From Streptomyces roseochromogenus subsp. oscitans DS 12.976 (GTDB lineage: Bacteria > Actinomycetota > Actinomycetes > Streptomycetales > Streptomycetaceae): a stretch of 48,044 nucleotides of DNA. The notes below the pieces were generated by a model, which was not told the DNA's origin, searched no databases, and worked only from the letters and a program-made list of their open reading frames with translations. A program made the translations under genes and the position numbers. Position 1 is the first letter of the stretch; the number at the start of each line of letters is the position of its first letter. The stretch is taken from positions 358,077 through 406,120 of the forward strand of contig NZ_CM002285.1 in the NCBI RefSeq assembly GCF_000497445.1, given 5' to 3'. Shown here piece by piece: positions 25,106 to 33,388 of the stretch.

Positions 25106-26033
25106 CCAACCCGGAGACGGGCAGGCGCCCGAACCTCATGAGCTCCAGCAGCCACGCCGTGGAGGACGTGTCCACCTGACCCGTACTGATCGTCAGGTTC
25201 TTGCGCCACAGCGATTCGAGATGCAGCGTCACCGGCCCGCCTTGCGCGCCGATGTTGGCGACGTGCCCTCCCGCGCGGACGGCGCGCGTGCACAGGACGA
25301 AGCCGTCCGGATCACCCGACGCCTCGATGGCCACATCGGCGCCCGGTCCCTCGGCCAGCTCGGCGATCATGGCCCCCGGCGATTCGGCGGCGTCGGCTCC
25401 CACACGGACCGCGTTCTCCAGCCGGGGTCCGGCCAGATCCACCACGATGACGCGGCGGGGTGAGTAGAGCCGGGCGACGATCACCGTGGCAAGACCGACA
25501 GGGCCCGCGCCCACCACGACGACGATGTCTCCGGGGCACACATGTCCGTTGCGTACCCCGACTTCGTAGGCGGTCGGGAGCAGCTCGGCGAGCAGCACCG
25601 CGTCGTCGAGCGGGAGGTCGGACGGGCGTCGGGTGGTGGAGTGGTCGGCGAAGGGCACCCGCACGAACTCGGCCTGGGCCCCGTTGATGAGACTCCCCAG
25701 AATCCATCCGCCGCCTCCGCCGCACTGTCCGTACATGGCGTCACGGCACGCCCTGCAGTCACCGCACGCGGAGACGGACGACACGATCACCTGATCCCCC
25801 GGGCGCAGATGACGCACTTCGTCACCGACCTCCACGACCTCGCCGACGGCCTCGTGGCCGAGGACGGTCCCCGGCTTCACCTCGGGGAGGTCTCCCCGCA
25901 GGATGCGCAGATCGCTGCCGCAGATGGTCGTCGCGTCGACGCGCACGATCGCGTCGGTGGCCTCCTCGACCACAGGGTCCGGGACGGTGTCCCAGGAGAT
26001 CTGTGCCGGGCCGTGATAGACAAGCGCTCGCAC
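25005..26033 (-). CDS. Zinc-dependent alcohol dehydrogenase
   Basis: The 342-residue medium-chain dehydrogenase has catalytic zinc ligands Cys38 (TICGSD) and His60-Glu61 (GHEAVGEV), a four-cysteine structural zinc lobe (Cys90, 93, 96, 104) and the NAD-binding VVVGAGPVGLATVIVARLYS. After the beta-alpha-beta unit an acidic residue (VIVVD) suggests NAD over NADP. The GTG start has GGGAG nine bases upstream. Streptomycete relatives are annotated as zinc-dependent alcohol dehydrogenases; the substrate is unknown. In this redox-stress island it could regenerate NAD by reducing aldehydes. The 3' end overlaps the convergent UPF0104 gene. Confidence 0.9.
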   Translation of the reverse strand: MRALVYHGPAQISWDTVPDPVVEEATDAIVRVDATTICGSDLRILRGDLPEVKPGTVLGHEAVGEVVEVGDEVRHLRPGDQVIVSSVSACGDCRACRDAMYGQCGGGGGWILGSLINGAQAEFVRVPFADHSTTRRPSDLPLDDAVLLAELLPTAYEVGVRNGHVCPGDIVVVVGAGPVGLATVIVARLYSPRRVIVVDLAGPRLENAVRVGADAAESPGAMIAELAEGPGADVAIEASGDPDGFVLCTRAVRAGGHVANIGAQGGPVTLHLESLWRKNLTISTGQVDTSSTAWLLELMRFGRLPVSGLVTHTFGLDRMEDAYEVFAGGTASGALKVVLRGE

Positions 26034-26242
26034 GGGTCATCACTCCCTCGCTCCCCCACCTTCACGGTCACCCCCGCACGGCTCCCGGGCAACCTGCCAG
26101 GTCGGAGTCGGCCGGCCTTCCGGACGAGTCGTTGCATGGCGGTGGCTTCCGTCTCGTACGAAGCTGGGCATGACGGTGAACGAGTCCGACCGAGTGCTGG
26201 TCCGGGCGTCGCCTGCATCCCGCACGAGAGGAGACCGGGGCG

Positions 26243-27061
26243 GTGACGATACCCCTGGTGGTCGGCGTCGACGGCTCCGAGGCGAGCCTGGAGGCGGTCG
26301 ACTGGGCCGCCCAAGAGGCGGTCCGGCACGGCGTGCCGCTCCACCTCCTGCACGCGGCGGGCGGGGAGCACGAGGCGTCTCGAGTGATCAGCACTGCCAC
26401 CGCACGTGCCAGGAAGAGCTCTCCCGCGGTACGGATCTCTTCCGACGTGTCGCCCGAGGACGCGGCCACGGCCCTGGTCGGCGTCGGGCGCAACGCCTTC
26501 GCGCTCGTGCTGGGGTCCCGCGGGCTCGGAGACCTCGCCGGCTTGCTCCTGGGCTCGGTGAGTCTCGCGGTGGCGGCACGGGCCGACTGCCCGGTCGTGG
26601 TGGTCCGCGGCGCGGCCGAGCACCGCGAGGCCCGGTTCGGGAGCATCGTCGTGGGTGTGAAGGAGGAGAAGAGCAGCGGCACGGCCATGCACTTCGCGTT
26701 CCGCGAGGCCCAGGCGCGGCGCTGCCGGCTGGTCGCGGTACACGCCTGGAGCGCTCCGTCCGGTGCGTGTACGACCGCTCAAGCCCCGTCGTGGCCGCTG
26801 GAGGCCCACCAGCGCCCACCAGCGCAGGTACTCGACGACGCACTGCGCACCTCGGCCCAACAGTACGGCGACGCCCAGGTGATCCGACAGGTGATCGAAG
26901 GACCGGCTCGCCAGGCCCTGCTGGAGGCCGCGTCAGTGGCCGATCTGCTGATCGTGGGCGCCCGCCGGCGGCTCGGGCACCCGGGACTGCAACTGGGCCT
27001 GATCAATCATGCGGTACTGCATCACGCACCATGCCCGGTCGCTGTCGTACCCCAGATGTGA
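26243..27061 (+). CDS. Tandem-domain universal stress protein (shortened first domain)
   Basis: The 272-residue protein has two UspA domains. The first, IPLVVGVDGSEASLEAVDWA, ends with GSRGLGDLAGLLLGSVSLAV, a full ATP loop, but is about 20 residues shorter than in paralogues because the loop after LLHAAGGEHEA is trimmed. The second ends GARRRLGHPGLQLGLINHAV, lacking the terminal Gly-Ser. The GTG at 26243 follows AGAGGAG. It is convergent with the CBS-BON gene; the 83-base gap (27062-27144) holds only a weak short hairpin. The 209-base leader contains a possible dyad, CGGCCTTCCGGACG, at 26113. Confidence 0.92.
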   Translation: MTIPLVVGVDGSEASLEAVDWAAQEAVRHGVPLHLLHAAGGEHEASRVISTATARARKSSPAVRISSDVSPEDAATALVGVGRNAFALVLGSRGLGDLAGLLLGSVSLAVAARADCPVVVVRGAAEHREARFGSIVVGVKEEKSSGTAMHFAFREAQARRCRLVAVHAWSAPSGACTTAQAPSWPLEAHQRPPAQVLDDALRTSAQQYGDAQVIRQVIEGPARQALLEAASVADLLIVGARRRLGHPGLQLGLINHAVLHHAPCPVAVVPQM

Positions 27062-27144
27062 CGGCCGCCTTGGGGCCGGACGCCGGTCGAGCAGGGAACC
27101 TGACGCGATATACGGGGCACGGGTGCGACCCGGCCGAGTACGCG

Positions 27145-27795
27145 TCAGCCATCCGTGCGCCATTCGATGCGGCCGGCGACCGAGACGACGCCGTCGACGC
27201 CACGGCACAGCTGTTCGATGACGGGGATCAGGCTCCTGTACTCCACGGTTCCGCCGAGAGTGACCCGTCCGTCGCGCACCTCGACCGTCACGTCCCTCGG
27301 ATCGAGCCCCAAGGTGCGCCGCAGCACGTCCCCGGTGATCTCCTCGCGGATGGCGTCGTCGCGGCGCAGGAAGACCCGCAGCAGATCGCCGCGGCTGACG
27401 ATGCCCAGGAGCCGGTCCGCCTCGTCCACCACGGGCAGCCGCTTGACGTTCTGGGTCTCCATGAGACGGGCGGCCTCGACCACACTCCACTCCGGACGCG
27501 CGCATACGGCGGGAGCCGACATGAGTTCCTCGGCACGGGAACCCTCGGCCTTGGCCCGCTCCCACGCCTCCAGGTTCGGCATGGGGGTCCTGCCCGACGG
27601 GTCGGCCTGATCGGCGCTCTTGCGCAGCAGATCGGCCTCGGACACCACCCCCATGGGGCGGTCCAGATCGTCCACGACGGGCACGGCGGTGACGTCGTTC
27701 TCCGCCAGCAGCCTGACGAGTTCCTTGAACGGCGTGTCGCGCCGCGCCCGGACGACGTCCCGGGTCATGAGCTCCTCGACCGTTCGGTGGTGCAT
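27145..27795 (-). CDS. CBS-domain pair fused to BON domain
   Basis: The 216-residue protein has two CBS domains (about 8-60, VEELMTRDVVRARRDTPFKE, and 90-145, LMSAPAVCARPEWSVVEAA) followed by a BON domain (about 150-214, DPRDVTVEVRDGRVTLGGTV). CBS pairs sense adenine nucleotides, and BON domains often contact membranes or phospholipids. The ATG at 27795 has GGGAGG four bases upstream and is preferred over an upstream in-frame start. Such CBS-BON proteins are common in streptomycete stress islands; the function is unknown. Confidence 0.9.
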   Translation of the reverse strand: MHHRTVEELMTRDVVRARRDTPFKELVRLLAENDVTAVPVVDDLDRPMGVVSEADLLRKSADQADPSGRTPMPNLEAWERAKAEGSRAEELMSAPAVCARPEWSVVEAARLMETQNVKRLPVVDEADRLLGIVSRGDLLRVFLRRDDAIREEITGDVLRRTLGLDPRDVTVEVRDGRVTLGGTVEYRSLIPVIEQLCRGVDGVVSVAGRIEWRTDG

Positions 27796-27833
27796 GGTGC
27801 CTCCCGGATGCGGGCCGTCCACCTCGCGGATTC

Positions 27834-27847
27834 AGGGCTCACGCCCC
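27834..27847. promoter_or_regulatory. Candidate dyad between CBS-BON and DUF1918-HTH genes
   Basis: AGGGCTCACGCCCC contains perfect arms GGGC and GCCC around four bases and matches the DosR-like core at 9 of 14. It sits between two divergent genes, 39 bases from one start and 67 from the other. A nearby GTCCC half-site at 27862 is not in 21-base phase. Confidence 0.35.
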
Positions 27848-27913
27848 CCATGCGGCGGTATGTCCCGCGTGGCAGGTTGGATACAGCACCATTCTGAGGA
27901 GAGGACGGCGATC

Positions 27914-28834
27914 ATGCGAGCGCACCTCGGCGACCAGCTCGTCATCGAGAGTCCGACGACCGGCGCCGCCAGGCGCGACGGCGAGATCGTCGGCCTTCAC
28001 CACCAGGACGGAACACCTCCCTACGACGTGCGCTGGTCGGACACGGACGAGGTCACCCTCGTATTCCCCGGGCCCGACGCACACATCCGCCACCTTGAGC
28101 AGGCAGAGCCCAGGACCACGGGCGAGCCACAACCGGACGCGGGCGAGGAGCAGATCGTGTCCGTGGTCGCCCCGCCCACCGAGGCGGCCAGCCCTGGCGA
28201 CATCGGACGGCGCGTGGCCGTCGAGCGCCGGAGACTCGGGCTCAGCAGGGAGGAGACAGCCGGCCGCGCCCGGATGTCGCCCGGCTACCTCGCGTACCTG
28301 GAGGAACGGCCCGCGGACCCGACCATGGCGACTCTCATCAGGCTGGCCGACGCACTGGGCACCTCGGCCACCGCCCTGCGCGGCGGCGGCATCGACCTCC
28401 CACCGGGCCAGGGACACGCACTGCTCCACCCTCGGCTGCGGGATCTCAGCCCGGAGGAATGCCGCGCCCTGCTCTCGACGCACGGCGTGGGGCGCGTCGC
28501 GGTGTCGGACTCCGACGGGCGCCCGGCGGTCGTCCCGGTCAATTACGAGGTCGTCGACGACGCGATCGCCTTCCGGACCGCGCCCGGCTCCGTGACCGCG
28601 GCGGCCGCGGGCAAGGAGGTCGCCTTCGAGGTCGACCATGTGGACGATGCCTTGAGCCAGGGCTGGAGCGTGCTCGCCGTCGGCCCCGCGAGCGTCGTGA
28701 CGGAACCCGACGCGGTACGCAGGCTCACCCAGCATGCCCACACCGCGCCGTGGGCGGGCGGTGAGCGCGAGATGTGGGTGTCGATCCGGCCCATGAGCCT
28801 CACGGGCCGTCGCATCACTTCGGCCGGGCAGTAG
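27914..28834 (+). CDS. Three-domain fusion: DUF1918 - XRE helix-turn-helix - pyridoxamine-oxidase-like flavin barrel
   Basis: The 306-residue protein has an N-terminal DUF1918 (about 1-58: VIESPTTGAARRDGEIVGLH, YDVRWSDTDEVTLVFPGPDA). A Pro-rich linker leads to an XRE helix-turn-helix (about 96-155: RRLGLSREETAGRARMSPGY then LADALGTS). A split-barrel FMN/F420-binding domain follows (about 172-300: HGVGRVAVSDSDGRPAVVPV). The layout suggests a DNA-binding protein that senses a flavin or deazaflavin redox state. The ATG is preceded by GAGGAGAGGA. It is divergent from the CBS-BON gene with a dyad between them. Redox sensing is an inference from domains. Confidence 0.85.
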   Translation: MRAHLGDQLVIESPTTGAARRDGEIVGLHHQDGTPPYDVRWSDTDEVTLVFPGPDAHIRHLEQAEPRTTGEPQPDAGEEQIVSVVAPPTEAASPGDIGRRVAVERRRLGLSREETAGRARMSPGYLAYLEERPADPTMATLIRLADALGTSATALRGGGIDLPPGQGHALLHPRLRDLSPEECRALLSTHGVGRVAVSDSDGRPAVVPVNYEVVDDAIAFRTAPGSVTAAAAGKEVAFEVDHVDDALSQGWSVLAVGPASVVTEPDAVRRLTQHAHTAPWAGGEREMWVSIRPMSLTGRRITSAGQ

Positions 28835-28938
28835 GGCGACCCCGGGCGGCGAAGCGCCGACCGGTCTCTCCGGCGAGCGCGGCCGGCATGTCGCAGGGGT
28901 TCGCGGACCGTGCGACGGTATTCGCAGGGGGTCTCTCT

Positions 28939-28964
28939 GCAGCCCGACGGAGCAGCCCGACGGA
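28939..28964. repeat. Perfect 13-base tandem duplication in USP leader
   Basis: GCAGCCCGACGGA is repeated twice without spacer at 28939-28951 and 28952-28964, ending 16 bases before the ATG at 28981 and just upstream of the AGAAGG ribosome site. It is probably a slippage product; an effect on translation is possible. Confidence 0.7.
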
Positions 28965-28980
28965 GAAGGCGGTGGCGAGG

Positions 28981-29856
28981 ATGGAACTCCCGCTGGTCGT
29001 GGGCGTCGACGGATCGGACTCCAGTCTGCTGGCGGTCGACTGGGCGGTGGACGAGGCGGCTCGTCACGGGCTGCCGCTGCGCCTGGTCCACGCCTCCCTG
29101 TGGGAGCGCTATGAGGCGCTCCAGCCTTCCTTCGGCACCGGCCGCCCCGCCGAGGAGGTCATGGCGCAGCACATCGTCGCCTCCTGTGTGGAACGTGCCC
29201 GGCTTCGCAACCCCGAGGTCAAGGCGTCGGGCGAGGTACTGGCCGATGACGCCGTCTCCGCGCTGCTGCGGGCGGGACCCGAGGCGTTCGCCTTGGTCAC
29301 CGGCGTTCGTGGGCGTGGTGAGATCGCCGGACTGCTGCTGGGTTCTGTCAGCCTCGCGGTGGCGGCCCGCGCCGTGTGCCCGGTCGTCGTGGTCCGTGGC
29401 GCGGAGCGCAACCGCCAGGGGGCGCTCGGGCGGGTCGTGGTGGGGGTCGGGGATCCGAGCGGCAGCGCGGGCGCCGTACGGTTCGCCGTGCGCGAGGCGG
29501 AGGCGCGTGGGTGCGACCTGACCGCCGTACGAGCCTGGCGCACCCCGGTCAGCGAGCCCGTGGACCACATGCTGATCGCCGATGACGCCGCCCGGCTGCG
29601 CGAGGAGCGGGCCTCGGCCGGGCTCGACGAGGCACTGCGCGACGCCGTACGGGAACACCCCCGGGTCCATGTCCTTCGCCAGGCGGTCGAGGGCCCCGCC
29701 CGCCGGGTCCTGCTGGACGCGACGGCCGAGGCCGACCTGATCGTCGTCGGCGCTCTTCGCCGGCACGGTCGCTTCGGTCTGCAGCTCGGCAGGGTCGCCC
29801 ACACCCTGCTTCACCACTCGGCATGCCCGGTCGCCGTCGTTCCCCAGCCGGTCTGA
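28981..29856 (+). CDS. Tandem-domain universal stress protein
   Basis: The 291-residue protein has two UspA domains and is a near-full-length paralogue of the USP at 11141-12016 (LPLVVGVDGSDSSLLAVDWA and LRLVHASLWERYEALQPSFG). The first ATP loop reads GVRGRGEIAGLLLGSVSLAV, with the second conserved Gly shifted, and the second reads GALRRHGRFGLQLGRVAHTL without the final Ser. The ATG at 28981 is chosen by alignment with its paralogue. It lies 57 bases before the GH65 gene in the same direction, the arrangement also known for Rv2005c and Rv2006 of the mycobacterial dormancy regulon (there divergent). Confidence 0.92.
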   Translation: MELPLVVGVDGSDSSLLAVDWAVDEAARHGLPLRLVHASLWERYEALQPSFGTGRPAEEVMAQHIVASCVERARLRNPEVKASGEVLADDAVSALLRAGPEAFALVTGVRGRGEIAGLLLGSVSLAVAARAVCPVVVVRGAERNRQGALGRVVVGVGDPSGSAGAVRFAVREAEARGCDLTAVRAWRTPVSEPVDHMLIADDAARLREERASAGLDEALRDAVREHPRVHVLRQAVEGPARRVLLDATAEADLIVVGALRRHGRFGLQLGRVAHTLLHHSACPVAVVPQPV

Positions 29857-29859
29857 GGC

Positions 29860-29873
29860 CGACCGTGCGGCCC
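29860..29873. promoter_or_regulatory. Weak candidate dyad between USP and GH65 genes
   Basis: CGACCGTGCGGCCC fits the degenerate island consensus nGnCC-N4-GGCCC. It lies only 41 bases before the GH65 start and just after the USP stop, with no phased partner, so it may be chance. Confidence 0.25.
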
Positions 29874-29913
29874 TGAGCCTGCACGGCCTCCGGAGCAGAG
29901 GGACGGGTGGCGG

Positions 29914-32316
29914 ATGTCGGAGTGGACTTGGGAGTGGACGGGCTACGACCCCGCTGCCGAGCGGCTGCGTGAATCGCTCTGCACGCTCGGCAACGGCTAC
30001 TTCGCCACGCGGGGCGCGCTGCCGGAATGCCGGGCCGGTCTGGTGCACTGCCCCGGCACTTACGCCGCCGGGTGCTACAACCGCCTGGAGTCGACCGTGG
30101 CAGGTCGGCACGTGGTGAACGAGGACCTGGTCAACCTCCCGAACTGGCTGCTGCTCCGCTTCCGTCTGCGCCGCGCCGAGGGCGACTGGGGCCCGTGGTT
30201 CTCCCCCCACCCGCACACGCTCCAGGACCACCGGCACACCCTGGATCTGCGCCGCGCCACGCTCACCCGGACCTTCCGCCACGGCAACGACGAGGCGGGC
30301 GTACTCGGCGTCGAGCAGACCCGTCTGGTGCACATGGGCGATCCCCACCTGGCCGCGCTGCGGACGCTCTTCACGGCCGAGGACTGGTCGGGGGAGATCG
30401 AGATCGAGAGCTGCCTCGACGGGGAGGTGATCAACGGAAACGTGCACCGTTACCGCGCACTCAACCGTCGCCATGTAACGCAGGTGCGGACCGGGACGCA
30501 TGAGCCACACACGGTCTGGCTGACCTGCCGGACCAGCACATCCGACATCGCCGTCGCCATGGCCGGCCGAACGACGGTCGTCGCCGACCGGGCTCCGGCC
30601 GCCTCGGAGCTTCGTCCGGCCCGCCACCGTGCCGTCCACCGCCTGGTCGTCCCGATCGCGCCCGGCCGGCCCGTCGCCGTGGAGAAGACCATCGCGCTGC
30701 ACACCTCACGGGACACGGCGATCAGCGACCCGCTCGGCGAAGCGATCGACCGCGTGTCCACAGCGGCGGACTTCCCGAGCCTGCTGGACTCCCACGCCGC
30801 CGCATGGGAGCGGCTGTGGCGACGCACCGACATCCAGGTGCCGGGAGAGGCCGGCCGCATCCTGCGCTTCCACCTCTTCCACGTTCTGCAGACGCTGTCC
30901 CCGCACACCGCGGACCTGGACGTGGGCGTGCCCGCACGAGGCCTGCACGGCGAGGCCTACCGGGGTCATGTCTTCTGGGACGAGCTCTTCGTCCTGCCGT
31001 ATCTCAATCTGCACGTCCCGGATGTCTCCCGAGCGCTACTCGACTACCGCTACCGGCGCCTCCCACGCGCCCGCAGAGCCGCGGCGGCGGCCGGCCGGAC
31101 CGGGGCGATGTATCCGTGGCAGAGCGGCAGCGACGGCCGTGAGGAGTCCCAGGAGTGGCATCTCAATCCCGCCTCCGGCCGCTGGCTGCCGGATCACTCA
31201 TGGCTCCAGCACCACGTGGGCTCGGCGATCGCCTACAACGTGTGGCAGTACTGCGAGGCCACCGGTGACACGGAGTACCTGTACACCAAGGGCGCGGAGA
31301 TGCTGCTGCAGATCGCCCGTTTCTGGGCGGACCTCGCCGACTTCGACCCCGACGCGGGCCGCTACCGGATCCGCGGGGTCGTCGGCCCCGACGAGTATCA
31401 CGACAGCTACCCGGATTCCGCCCTGCCGGGGCTCGACGACAACGCGTACACCAATGTCACCGCCGCCTGGGTCCTGACCCGCACCCTGGAACTCCTGCGG
31501 CGCCTTCCCGCGTGGCGCCGCGAGGAACTGTTCCAGCGAACCGGCCTGGACGCCGACGAACCGCCCCGGTGGGAAGAGGTCTCCCGTCGCTTGCGGGTGC
31601 CGTTCCACCAGGGCGTCATCAGCCAGTTCGAGGGCTACGACGACCTCGCCGAACTCGACTGGGACGCCTACCGTGCGCGCTACGGCACCATCCGGCGCCT
31701 GGACCGCATCCTGGAGGCCGAGGGCGACACGGTCAACCGCTACAAGGCGTCCAAACAGGCCGACGTCCTCATGCTCGGATACCTGTTCTCACCCGCCGAG
31801 CTCCGGCAGTTGTTCGTACGCCTGGGATACGACCTCGACGACGACGTCTGGCGCAGCACCGTGGACTACTACCTGCGGCGCACCAGCCACGGCTCCACGC
31901 TCAGCGAACTCGTCCACGGCCTGGTCCTGGCCAGAGCCAGACGGGCCGAGGCATGGCAGTACGTCCATGAGGCCCTGGAGGCGGACATCGCCGACATCCA
32001 AGGCGGCACCACCGGCGAAGGCATCCACCTGGGAGCCATGGCCGGGACCCTCGACCTGGTCCAGCGCGGCCTGACCGGGCTGGAGACACGCGAGGACGCC
32101 CTGTGGCTGGACCCGGTCCCCCTCCCCGCGCTCTCCGAATACGGATTCACGATCCACTACCGCGGCCACTGGGGTGTCGGTATACGACGCCGGAGCGGGC
32201 ACCTGGAGATCAACGTGCCCGACTCGGAGCAGTCACCGATCCGCGTGGTGCTGGCCGACCGCGCGGTGACCATCTCGCCCGGGGAGACGTGCACGCTCGT
32301 GCTGCCGGAGACCTGA
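29914..32316 (+). CDS. GH65 family glycoside phosphorylase/hydrolase
   Basis: The 800-residue protein has the full GH65 layout: an N-terminal beta-sandwich (about 1-260), an (alpha/alpha)6 barrel (about 300-690) and a C-terminal beta-sheet domain. Motifs are HVFWDELFVLPYLNLHVPD, GVVGPDEYHDSYP with the general acid Glu494, YKASKQADVLMLGYLFS and the phosphate-site-like RTSHGSTLSELVHGL. Family members phosphorolyse trehalose, maltose, kojibiose or nigerose; this sequence does not tell which. Mobilising trehalose or glycogen-derived sugar without ATP would fit an energy-limited state. The ATG follows AGAGGGACGGGTGG. The stop lies two bases from the broken encapsulin gene, at the edge of the island. 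Confidence 0.93.
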   Translation: MSEWTWEWTGYDPAAERLRESLCTLGNGYFATRGALPECRAGLVHCPGTYAAGCYNRLESTVAGRHVVNEDLVNLPNWLLLRFRLRRAEGDWGPWFSPHPHTLQDHRHTLDLRRATLTRTFRHGNDEAGVLGVEQTRLVHMGDPHLAALRTLFTAEDWSGEIEIESCLDGEVINGNVHRYRALNRRHVTQVRTGTHEPHTVWLTCRTSTSDIAVAMAGRTTVVADRAPAASELRPARHRAVHRLVVPIAPGRPVAVEKTIALHTSRDTAISDPLGEAIDRVSTAADFPSLLDSHAAAWERLWRRTDIQVPGEAGRILRFHLFHVLQTLSPHTADLDVGVPARGLHGEAYRGHVFWDELFVLPYLNLHVPDVSRALLDYRYRRLPRARRAAAAAGRTGAMYPWQSGSDGREESQEWHLNPASGRWLPDHSWLQHHVGSAIAYNVWQYCEATGDTEYLYTKGAEMLLQIARFWADLADFDPDAGRYRIRGVVGPDEYHDSYPDSALPGLDDNAYTNVTAAWVLTRTLELLRRLPAWRREELFQRTGLDADEPPRWEEVSRRLRVPFHQGVISQFEGYDDLAELDWDAYRARYGTIRRLDRILEAEGDTVNRYKASKQADVLMLGYLFSPAELRQLFVRLGYDLDDDVWRSTVDYYLRRTSHGSTLSELVHGLVLARARRAEAWQYVHEALEADIADIQGGTTGEGIHLGAMAGTLDLVQRGLTGLETREDALWLDPVPLPALSEYGFTIHYRGHWGVGIRRRSGHLEINVPDSEQSPIRVVLADRAVTISPGETCTLVLPET

Positions 32317-32318
32317 CG

Positions 32319-32729
32319 CTACGACAACCCACATGCCCCCTTGTGGTCGCTGGTCGAGCCGTTGCCACCAGAGCCAGGGCCGAAGCTGGTGGCGGGCCGG
32401 CCTCGGGGTGCCGGACCGGCAGGCCCCGCGCCATCACCCGGCTGCAGCAGCGGCAGTTCGCCCAATTCGGCGGGGACGACCTTGACCGCGGCGCCCTCCT
32501 GGACGAACCTCACCCGGCCGTCACCGACCTCGTACACCAGGCACCGGTTGACCCGGTAGGTGCCGCCCTTCGCCTCCACCCAGGGCAGCATGCGCAGCAG
32601 CCACCGTGAGCTGATGCCCTGCATCTGTGGCACGGTCTTGGTGATGGTCGCCAGGTTGCGGGCGGCGGCGATCCCGAGACTGAGCTGCGCCCGGGCCGCT
32701 GCGTGGTCGGGCTGCTCCGGTTGCGACAT
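32319..32729 (-). pseudogene. Truncated family 2B encapsulin shell protein
   Basis: The first 95 or so residues carry [39 protein letters not shown] and [20 protein letters not shown], then [11 protein letters not shown]. This is the conserved N-terminus of family 2B encapsulins, nanocompartment shell proteins that also carry a cyclic-nucleotide-binding domain. Homology then breaks off into a Gly/Pro/Ser-rich tail of about 40 residues that stops next to the GH65 gene. Normal length is over 400 residues, so the HK97 shell fold and the nucleotide domain are missing. The start and ribosome site (AAGGGACCAGG) are intact, so a short peptide could still be made. Confidence 0.72.
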
Positions 32730-33388
32730 CCTGGTCCCTTCCCTAGGGGTGCCTGCATCAAGAAGGAGCCCGTGACGGGCCGGCCGACCCGGCTTCTCTG
32801 GCCGACCGGACGGTTGTTATGCCCGCTGTTTCGTGATGACCATCTTCCGAGCGGGCTGATCCTGTGTGGGGCACGCGCCTTGAGGACCGGGGCCAAGTGC
32901 GACGCGTCGGAGGCGATCCGCAGCGCCTCGTCGATGACGGCATTCCGGCAAGCCGTGAGCTCGCCGCGATGGGCGTCGCGGAAACGGGTGAGGTGTTCGA
33001 CCTTCGACCCACAACCGGCTTCGTAGGTGGGTGGGGGGAAGACTGGAAGATCGCTTGCCGGAAGGCGACGGGACGCGCGGCGAACTCCTGAGGTGGCGCA
33101 GGAGCGAGAGCGACATCGCCGGGCCGGTCCACACCCGGATGCCATCGTTGCACCCGGATCAGGGTCGGAACCCAAGGCAGCTTCAGGCCGAGCTACTGCT
33201 CACGCCACCGCTGTACTCCAGGACTGGTGAGTGGCGGCATCTCCAGCTTTCGGTACGTGGAGTGGTATTTCGGCACCATCGAGGGCTGGTTGTCGCGGGT
33301 GCACCCTCGGATGTCTCAGGTTCACGCCCGGGCGTCGGTGGTCTTCACTGATCACAGAACACAGCAGCTCGAACTCACGGGGGTACAC
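32730..33388. other. 659-base stretch without an intact gene; one leftward coding-like remnant
   Basis: On the minus strand 32846-33001 encodes HLTRFRDAHRGELTACRNAV followed by IDEALRIASDASHLAPVLKA, which reads like genuine helical protein but has no plausible start or end. I do not recognise the family. It lies directly upstream of the truncated encapsulin in the same direction, so it may be left over from an encapsulin-associated gene. The rest shows no convincing coding pattern; base use is less biased than in neighbouring genes. Confidence 0.4.

Noticed and set aside
26101..26126. Dyads GTCGGAGTCGGCCG and CGGCCTTCCGGACG upstream of the USP at 26243 as further operators
   Set aside because: They match the island consensus only loosely and are not in 21-bp phase with each other.
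27062..27144. Weak hairpin (CGGCC/GGCCG) as terminator between convergent USP and CBS-BON genes
   Set aside because: The five-base stem is too short to claim in such GC-rich DNA.
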